A stretch of 34,404 nt of DNA, from positions 1 through 34,404 of the forward strand of contig RGER01000004.1 in the NCBI GenBank assembly GCA_009917815.1, written 5' to 3'. Source of the stretch: Actinomycetota bacterium. Its GTDB lineage: Bacteria > Actinomycetota > Actinomycetes > Nanopelagicales > Nanopelagicaceae. The position numbers and the translations under genes are program-made. The first letter of the stretch is position 1; each line of letters starts with the position of its first letter. The notes below the pieces were generated by a model. That model was not told the DNA's origin. It saw nothing but the letters and a program-made list of their open reading frames with translations, and made no database searches. Positions 28,194 to 34,404 of this stretch are shown in pieces.

Positions 28194-28563
28194 GTTCTTT
28201 TCTCGAAGTTTTCGCCAATTTTCACGAGATGATCGAGGAAATGTTGAGTCCTTTTTGGTTCTTGTTCCGCTCACCATGCTCTTTCTTGGAGTGCTGACGT
28301 TGCTTCTTTACCTACAAATTCGCATTAGTGCTCTAGGGGTGGTCATGACATTGACGCGCGAAGCATCGCTCTCAACACACTTTGAAGAGACCCAAGAAGT
28401 TGCGCATAGTAAATTGCGCCAAGTGGGTGTGGTGGAACCGATCATCATTCGATTCCAGAATGGCATCTCCGCCGGAATAGATACCGTCGTGGTGAGTATT
28501 GAAGGGCGCACTGCGGTAGGTATTCCGATCTCCCTCGAGGTGACCGCGGCCGCCGAGCAGTAG
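28159..28563 (+). CDS. TadE-like pseudopilin
   Basis: 'DDRGNVESFLVLVPLTMLFLGVLTLLLYLQIR' N-terminal signature; position in Tad locus. Confidence 0.7.
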   Translation: MPGHSMRSLLSKFFSRSFRQFSRDDRGNVESFLVLVPLTMLFLGVLTLLLYLQIRISALGVVMTLTREASLSTHFEETQEVAHSKLRQVGVVEPIIIRFQNGISAGIDTVVVSIEGRTAVGIPISLEVTAAAEQ

Positions 28564-28565
28564 TG

Positions 28566-28949
28566 CTAGACGCACTCCTGGCAGGTGCCAATAATCTCCA
28601 AACGATGTTCCATCTCACTAAAGCCTTCGCTGGCTCCTAATCGCTCGGCGAGCGCCTCGGCCTCCGGTGCTTGAAATTCCACGCTCTTTCCACACTTGCG
28701 GCAGAGCAAATGGTGATGATGGTGTGACCCGCAAAGGCGAAAACGTGATTCGCCATCGTTGTCGATGAAGACGTCGAGATCGCCATCATTTACCAAGTCG
28801 CTTAAGGCACGATAGATCGTGGAGAGCCCGACCCTGGACCCCTCCATTTCGGAGTAGATCTCCTTCGCACTAATGAATTCTTTTCGTGTTTTTAGAAAAG
28901 TAATGATGGAAGTTCTTTGACGGGTGTTTCTTTTGGTAGGCGCGTTCAT
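28566..28949 (-). CDS. zur: Fur-family zinc uptake regulator
   Basis: 'RVGLSTIYRALSDLV', 'HHHHHLLCRKCGKSVEF', 'HRLEIIGTCQECV' (Zur-like ending); immediately downstream of a ZIP transporter. Confidence 0.88.
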   Translation of the reverse strand: MNAPTKRNTRQRTSIITFLKTRKEFISAKEIYSEMEGSRVGLSTIYRALSDLVNDGDLDVFIDNDGESRFRLCGSHHHHHLLCRKCGKSVEFQAPEAEALAERLGASEGFSEMEHRLEIIGTCQECV

Positions 28950-28951
28950 CG

Positions 28952-29758
28952 CTAAGCCGAAGATCCGAGAGAAACAATTCCAAACATGATCACCACTCCG
29001 AGAAGCGTTGCCAGGAGAGTCCACCTCGACGGGTGATTGCTATGCGCCTCTGGAAGTACATGTGAGGTACTTAGATAGACCAAGAATCCTGCAAAGAGCC
29101 CAAGATAAATACCCAAGAGCGGTTCGCTCAGCGTGAGGTATGTGCCAATCGTGGCACCGAGTACGCGAGCTGCGCCGTCGAATGCGAGTAGCGCAATCGC
29201 TTTCTTGCGCCAATGTCCACTGCGAATCAACAGCATCACGGTGTTAAGCCCGTCGGTGAATGCGTGTGAAATGACCGCGATCGCAACAGCAAAACCCACC
29301 GAGTTGCTCACTTGGAAGGCTAGCCCCACGCCGACACCGTCGAGGAATACGTGGATCACCATCGCTCCGGCGCCCACCAGGCCTGTGCTCAGATGAGTAT
29401 GTGAGTGCTCGTCGCCGTAATCAGAGTCGGCTGGTTCATGGCTTCCGAAGAACCGTTCCATCATGTGAAGGGCGAGGAAGCCGATCACGAAGGCGAGCAT
29501 CGGGGTGGGGATTCCGGCGAGGCGATTCGTATTGAGTTGGAGGACCTCAGGAATGAGATCGAAGGCGACCAGCCCGAGGAGTAACCCTGCTGAAAGTCCG
29601 AGGAGTAAGTGCATTCGGTCGCGTGAACGGAGCGCGAGGAAGCCACCGAAGGCGGTTGCGAGTACTGTGCTCAGCGCTACCAAGATGGCCACAAGTGCGA
29701 GGCTATTGATAATGGGAATCATTGTCAATAAGCCGATCGGGAGAGGGGCGTTGACCAT
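28952..29758 (-). CDS. ZIP family metal transporter (start uncertain: 29791, 29758 or 29722)
   Basis: Multi-TM; His-rich loop 'DEHSHTHLS'; '[13 protein letters not shown]', '[10 protein letters not shown]'. Confidence 0.88.
   Translation of the reverse strand: MVNAPLPIGLLTMIPIINSLALVAILVALSTVLATAFGGFLALRSRDRMHLLLGLSAGLLLGLVAFDLIPEVLQLNTNRLAGIPTPMLAFVIGFLALHMMERFFGSHEPADSDYGDEHSHTHLSTGLVGAGAMVIHVFLDGVGVGLAFQVSNSVGFAVAIAVISHAFTDGLNTVMLLIRSGHWRKKAIALLAFDGAARVLGATIGTYLTLSEPLLGIYLGLFAGFLVYLSTSHVLPEAHSNHPSRWTLLATLLGVVIMFGIVSLGSSA
29705..29729. promoter_or_regulatory. Putative Zur box ATTGATAATG-GGAAT-CATTGTCAAT
   Basis: 25-bp inverted repeat, 9 of 10 arm positions complementary, at the 5' end of zip next to zur. 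Confidence 0.65.
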
Positions 29759-29963
29759 GTTCGCCGTTGCTCGGTTTACTACCGCTTCCATTTCGCCGTG
29801 GAGCGAGGACGAACTCCGTCGGCACGCCCGTCGAGCCCTGGAATTACTCGCTGGCCGTCCCGGCTATCTCAGTGGGCGCTTTGGAGTGGCCACCGACCAA
29901 GATTTCGATCGAGCCAGTGGAAACACCCCCAATTCGGTCTATGCCCTGCTGACTGAGTGGGAG
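29757..29963 (+). pseudogene. Antibiotic biosynthesis monooxygenase-like (ABM) N-terminal part, fused in frame to GlyRS
   Basis: '[11 protein letters not shown]...[25 protein letters not shown]...YALLTEWE' is ABM-like, then runs directly into '[23 protein letters not shown]'. Confidence 0.55.
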
Positions 29964-31206
29964 ATAGAAACTATCGTCAGCCTTGCCAAGCGACGTGGAT
30001 TTGTTTATCCCTCGTCTGAGATTTACGGGGGGTTGCGCGCCTCCTGGGATTACGGCCCTCTGGGTATCGAATTGAAGAACAACGTGAAGCGTCAGTGGTG
30101 GAAATCCATGATCACTCAACGCGAAGATGTTGTCGGTTTAGACTCCTGCGTCATTTTGGCGAAAGAAGTCTGGGAAGCTTCTGGTCACGTTGCCACATTC
30201 TCTGATCCACTCACTGAGTGCATCTCGTGTCACAAGCGCTACCGTGCAGATCACCTAGAAGAAGCCTACGAAGCCAAACATAAGAAGCCGGCAACATCGC
30301 TAGCCGAAATCAATTGCCCCAACTGCGGCACCAAGGGTCAATTCACTGATCCGCGACAATTTTCTGGTCTCTTAAAAACATATTTAGGACCAGTAGAAGA
30401 CGAAAGCGGCCTTGCCTACCTTCGCCCAGAGACTGCGCAAGGAATTTTCATCAATTTCGGCAATGTGTCCACCACGGCACGTAAGAAACCGCGAAGAGTG
30501 GCATCAATATTGGATCGATACGCGTCTTGCTTGGTACAAAGATCTCGGAGTTAATTCAGATCGTCTGCGCATTTTTGAGCATCCGAAAGAGAAGCTCTCG
30601 CACTACTCCAAGCGCACCGCGGACATTGAATATAAGTTTGAATTCGCCGGTACTGATTGGGGCGAGCTGGAAGGCATCGCCAACCGCACAGATTTCGATT
30701 TGAAAGCGCATTCTGAAGCTTCTGGCCAGGATCTCTCTTGGTTTGATCAAGAATCTGGTGAGCGCTGGGTACCTTATGTCATTGAGCCTGCAGCCGGTGT
30801 TGATCGTTGCGCCCTTACCTTTTTGCTCGATGCTTACGCGGAAGATGAGGCGCCAAACTCTAAGGGCGGCGTCGATAAGCGCGTTGTGTTGCGTCTCGAT
30901 CATCGTCTCGCTCCAGTGAAGATTGCGGTACTTCCTTTGAGCCGTAACGCAGATCTCTCACCCAAGGCGAGAGATTTAGCTACTGCGCTTCGAAAGAATT
31001 GGAATGTCGAATTCGATGACGCCGGCGCGATCGGACGTCGTTACCGCCGGCAAGATGAAATTGGTACGCCTTTCTGTATCACTATCGACTTTGAGACATT
31101 GGAAGATCAAGCAGTCACCATTCGCGAACGCGACACGATGGCGCAAGAACGAATCTCTCTTGATCAGGTGGAGCAATGGTTAGCCCCCAAACTTCTCGGT
31201 TGCTAA
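29964..31206 (+). pseudogene. glyS: Glycyl-tRNA synthetase, disrupted (internal deletion plus frameshift, or assembly error)
   Basis: '[22 protein letters not shown]...[24 protein letters not shown]' ends at ~30491; the other frame resumes '[18 protein letters not shown]...[19 protein letters not shown]'. Motif 2 region absent. Confidence 0.88.
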
Positions 31207-32321
31207 TCGGGCAGACCGAGATTTCGCCGCCGGTCGTACTGGCGCCGATGGCGGGCATTACTAACGCTGCATTTCGTACGCTCTGTCGTGAACAGGGCGC
31301 TGGCCTATTCGTTTCGGAAATGGTGACCGCCCGCGCGCTCGTCGAACGACATCCGGAGACGCTGCGGATGATTAAGCCAGCGCCAGGAGAGACTCCTCGA
31401 AGCGTGCAACTCTATGCCGTTGCACCAGAGACTGTGCGCGATGCCGTTCTTATGTTGTGCAGCGAGGGTTTGGTAGACCATATTGATCTCAATTTTGGCT
31501 GCCCAGTTCCTAAAGTAACGCGCAAAGGTGGCGGTTCTGCGCTTCCTTACAAGCGTCGCCTCTTTAGCGCGATAGTGAGCGCCGCGATCGACGCAGCTGC
31601 GCCCTTCGGAATCCCCGTGACAGTCAAAATGCGTAAAGGTATTGATGACGACCATCTCACTTTCCTAGAAGCTGGGCGTATTGCTGCCGACGCCGGCGCT
31701 CATTGGGTAGCCCTGCATGGTCGCACCGCCGCGCAAATGTATGGCGGAAAAGCTGATTGGAGTGCCATTGGAGCTCTCGTTGCCGAATTAGCACCTTATG
31801 GAACCCCAGTGTTGGGAAACGGCGATATTTGGAGCGCATCGGATGCGCTTCGCATGATGGAAGAGACCGGATGTGCGGGAGTGGTTGTCGGTCGTGGATG
31901 TTTAGGTAGACCATGGCTCTTTGCCGAACTTGCTGCCGCATTTGCTGGCCAACCAATTCCAGCGCCACCCAAATTAGAAGAGGTCGGTGGCGTGATGTTG
32001 CGACATGCACATTTGCTCGCCACTTACTTTGAAGATGAATTACGTGGCTGCCGTGATTTTCGCAAACATGTGGCGTGGTACCTCAAGGGATTTTCGGTGA
32101 AGAATCATTTGCGCGTCGGTTTGGCAGAGGTCTCCACTCTGGCAGAAATGGCCACCATGATTGATGAGTTAGAGGGCCATCAAGAATTCCCTACCGAAAT
32201 AGCAATGGGTCCACGCGGACGTACGACCACCACTCGTGCAGTGAGCCTTCCAGAGAATTGGTTACTCGATCGCGATGCGATGCCATTTGTGTCGGCAGAT
32301 GAGGCGGTCTCCGGTGGCTAG
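31176..32321 (+). CDS. tRNA-dihydrouridine synthase
   Basis: '[20 protein letters not shown]', '[20 protein letters not shown]', '[18 protein letters not shown]'. Confidence 0.94.
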   Translation: MVSPQTSRLLIGQTEISPPVVLAPMAGITNAAFRTLCREQGAGLFVSEMVTARALVERHPETLRMIKPAPGETPRSVQLYAVAPETVRDAVLMLCSEGLVDHIDLNFGCPVPKVTRKGGGSALPYKRRLFSAIVSAAIDAAAPFGIPVTVKMRKGIDDDHLTFLEAGRIAADAGAHWVALHGRTAAQMYGGKADWSAIGALVAELAPYGTPVLGNGDIWSASDALRMMEETGCAGVVVGRGCLGRPWLFAELAAAFAGQPIPAPPKLEEVGGVMLRHAHLLATYFEDELRGCRDFRKHVAWYLKGFSVKNHLRVGLAEVSTLAEMATMIDELEGHQEFPTEIAMGPRGRTTTTRAVSLPENWLLDRDAMPFVSADEAVSGG

Positions 32322-33561
32322 TACTAGTTACTTTGGGGAGTATCTCTCCGCTGACACTGAGCGCTACTTAGCAGAACCAGCCAAGCGCCCTGGCCGTAGT
32401 GAATTTGCTCGTGATCGGGCCCGTATTTTGCACTCGGCCGCACTCCGCAGATTGGCAGCGAAGACACAAGTAGAAGTTCCTTGGGAGAGCGACTTCGCGC
32501 GCACTCGGCTCTCACACTCACTCGAATGCGGACAGGTAGGGCGTGAGTTAGGTGCTGCGCTCGGTGCCGATCCTGACCTGGTGGAGAGCGCCTGCCTCGC
32601 CCACGACTTGGGACACCCACCCTTTGGACATAACGGTGAGGTAGCCCTCGAAGAAGCTGCGCACGATTGTGGTGGGTTTGAAGGCAATGCGCAGAGTTTT
32701 CGGATCCTTACGCGCCTCGAAGCAAAGAGCGTGGATGTCGAGGGCGCTTCTATCGGCCTCAATCTTTCGCGGGCCACGCTTGATGGTGCTTCGAAGTATC
32801 CATGGACTCGTGCCACGAATTCCAAGAAGTTTGGCGTGTATGACGATGACCGCGCGATCTTCGACTGGATGCGAGCGGGACGCGTCGGTACAGAGAGTTC
32901 GATCGAAGCACAAATTATGGATTGGTCAGACGATGTTGCTTACTCCGTTCATGATTTAGAAGATGCGCTTGTGGCGGAACGGTTTCCTCTAGCGGCGCTC
33001 TCGGATAAGAGCGAACAACGTGATGTTGCAAGAGTTGCCCTCGAGTCCTACGCCGCTGATTCCAATGAAAATGAATTGCAAGCAGCTTTCGGTCGATTAA
33101 CTGCTTTGCCTTATTGGCCTTCAAATTTTTCAGGCACGCATCGAGATCATGCGGCTCTCAAAGATCTCACCAGTCAACTTATCGGACGCTTTGCATTAGC
33201 GGCCGAACGTGAGACGCGCGCCAAGTGGGGGAGCGGATCACTTATTCGCTTTGGAGCCTCATTAGAAGTTCCCCGCGAAGAACGCATCGAGGTTGCCGTT
33301 CTCAAGGCAATCGCTGCGCATTACGTCATGCGAAGCGAGATTGCCCAAGCTCGATATTCCGAACAACGGATTTTGATTCACGAACTAGTAGAAGCGCTCT
33401 GGCAGGGTGGCCCGAGCGCATTAGAGCCCACCTTCCATGCAAGTTGGGATCATGCAGGCAACGATCGAGAGCGACGCCGCGTGGTCATCGATCAAGTGGC
33501 CTCACTTACCGATGTCGGAGCACGCCTGCTTCATGGCAGACTCACTGGAAGAGGTGAGTAA
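32314..33561 (+). CDS. dgt: Deoxyguanosinetriphosphate triphosphohydrolase
   Basis: HD motifs 'TRLSHSLECGQVGRELG', 'ACLAHDLGHPPFGHNGE'. GTG 32314 overlaps the dus stop; next to dnaG. Confidence 0.92.
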   Translation: MASTSYFGEYLSADTERYLAEPAKRPGRSEFARDRARILHSAALRRLAAKTQVEVPWESDFARTRLSHSLECGQVGRELGAALGADPDLVESACLAHDLGHPPFGHNGEVALEEAAHDCGGFEGNAQSFRILTRLEAKSVDVEGASIGLNLSRATLDGASKYPWTRATNSKKFGVYDDDRAIFDWMRAGRVGTESSIEAQIMDWSDDVAYSVHDLEDALVAERFPLAALSDKSEQRDVARVALESYAADSNENELQAAFGRLTALPYWPSNFSGTHRDHAALKDLTSQLIGRFALAAERETRAKWGSGSLIRFGASLEVPREERIEVAVLKAIAAHYVMRSEIAQARYSEQRILIHELVEALWQGGPSALEPTFHASWDHAGNDRERRRVVIDQVASLTDVGARLLHGRLTGRGE

Positions 33562-33563
33562 AG

Positions 33564-34404
33564 ATGGCCGGTCGTATCCGTGACGAAGATGTCGCTTACG
33601 TGCGCGAGCATGCCCCTATCGATGAAATCGTGGGCGATTATGTGCAACTCAAGAATGCTGGTGGGGGCCAGAAGAAAGGTCTCTGCCCTTTTCATGATGA
33701 GAAGTCGCCTTCGTTCCACGTCACACCTTCACGTGGTTTCTTTCACTGTTTCGGTTGCCAGACGGGTGGCGACGTCATCTCCTTCGTGATGAAGATTGAG
33801 CACCTGGCATTTTCTGAAACTGTAGAGCGACTTGCGCAACGCATTGGATTTGAATTGCGTTACGAAGAAGGTCTTCGCCCAAGCGGTACAAGCGGTGGGC
33901 AACGAGCCCGTCTCATTGAGGCCCATAAACTTGCCGCCACCTTTTATCAAGAGGCGCTTAACGCGGCAGGCCCCGCTCAAGTAGGTCGAGCCTTCTTATC
34001 TGACCGCGGATTCGATCAAAAGATCACCGCGACCTTCATGGTGGGTTACTCACCCGATGAGTGGGATGCACTTACGAAATTCCTCAAGGGGAAAGGTTTC
34101 ACAAACGAAGAACTCATCAACGCTGGGTTGGCAAAAGAAGGACAACGCGGCCTCATTGATCGTTTCCGCAATCGTCTCATGTGGCCAATTAAAGATATCT
34201 CCGGAGACATTGTGGGGTTCGGCGCTCGCAAACTCTCTTCCGACGAAAGCGACACTGGACCTAAATACCTCAACAGCCCTGAGACCGCTATTTATAAGAA
34301 GAATCAAGTTCTTTACGGCCTAGACATGGCTAAGAAAGAGATCGCAAAGACTCGACAGGCGGTCGTCGTCGAGGGGTACACCGACGTGATGGCGGCACAT
34401 GTAG
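33564..34404 (+). CDS. dnaG: DNA primase (3' partial, runs off the window)
   Basis: My translation from ATG 33564: 'MAGRIRDEDVAYVREHAPIDEIVGDYVQLKNAGGGQKKGLCPFHDEKSPSFHVTPSRGFFHCFGCQTGGDVISFVMK' (zinc-binding domain). Absent from the ORF track. Confidence 0.95.
   Translation, partial: MAGRIRDEDVAYVREHAPIDEIVGDYVQLKNAGGGQKKGLCPFHDEKSPSFHVTPSRGFFHCFGCQTGGDVISFVMKIEHLAFSETVERLAQRIGFELRYEEGLRPSGTSGGQRARLIEAHKLAATFYQEALNAAGPAQVGRAFLSDRGFDQKITATFMVGYSPDEWDALTKFLKGKGFTNEELINAGLAKEGQRGLIDRFRNRLMWPIKDISGDIVGFGARKLSSDESDTGPKYLNSPETAIYKKNQVLYGLDMAKKEIAKTRQAVVVEGYTDVMAAHV

Noticed and set aside
29505-29756. Upstream extension of the ABM/GlyRS ORF ([15 protein letters not shown]...)
   Set aside because: Antisense to the ZIP transporter; ABM-like similarity begins only at MFAVARF (29757).
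30412-30495. ORF start [12 protein letters not shown]... as a separate gene start
   Set aside because: This stretch is the out-of-frame reading of GlyRS; real similarity begins at EWHQYW.
30480-30500. Programmed ribosomal frameshift in glyS
   Set aside because: About 40 conserved residues including motif 2 are missing, so a frameshift alone cannot restore a functional protein.
1-34404. CRISPR arrays, tRNA/rRNA genes, IS elements, prophage, defence or BGC islands
   Set aside because: None visible; gene content is mostly conserved actinobacterial housekeeping with a Tad locus.

Overview
The window is a densely packed actinobacterial chromosomal segment, possibly from a streamlined lineage (inferred). 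I found no rRNA, tRNA, CRISPR array or transposon. Recognisable genes, in order: SpoIID/CWB2 protein (5'-truncated by the window), lysozyme-like protein, dapD <-> dapE, LOG family, SRPBCC, an orphan sigma-region-4 protein, DUF3117 (missed by the ORF track), pepA, O-methyltransferase, HtrA-like protease, ornithine-cyclodeaminase-like, tatB, Mrp ATPase, DUF1003, PRC/MgtE_N/CBS protein, EamA transporter, PH-like protein, PHP phosphoesterase, MarC, PD-(D/E)XK nuclease, DUF2236, DEAD helicase <-> ferritin-like, DUF3107, TetR, MoeZ-like, CDGSH, DagK <-> small membrane protein, degenerate GGDEF, GNAT, a compact Tad/Flp locus, Zur, ZIP transporter, disrupted glyS, dus, dgt and dnaG (3'-truncated). Main observations: (1) three divergent gene pairs share symmetric, overlapping TANNNT -10 elements, and at least nine genes have TANNNT 6-7 nt before the start codon, implying leaderless transcripts; (2) a 25-bp near-perfect Zur-box-like palindrome lies at the zip start next to zur; (3) three apparent ~100-nt-scale deletions (ABM/glyS, inside glyS removing motif 2, and tetR/DUF3107) suggest an assembly or amplification artefact, or real gene loss; (4) a lone sigma region 4 protein has an inverted repeat around its promoter, while the sigE-rseA pair expected between the O-methyltransferase and htrA is absent; (5) a GGDEF-like protein has a mutated signature (GRDHF).
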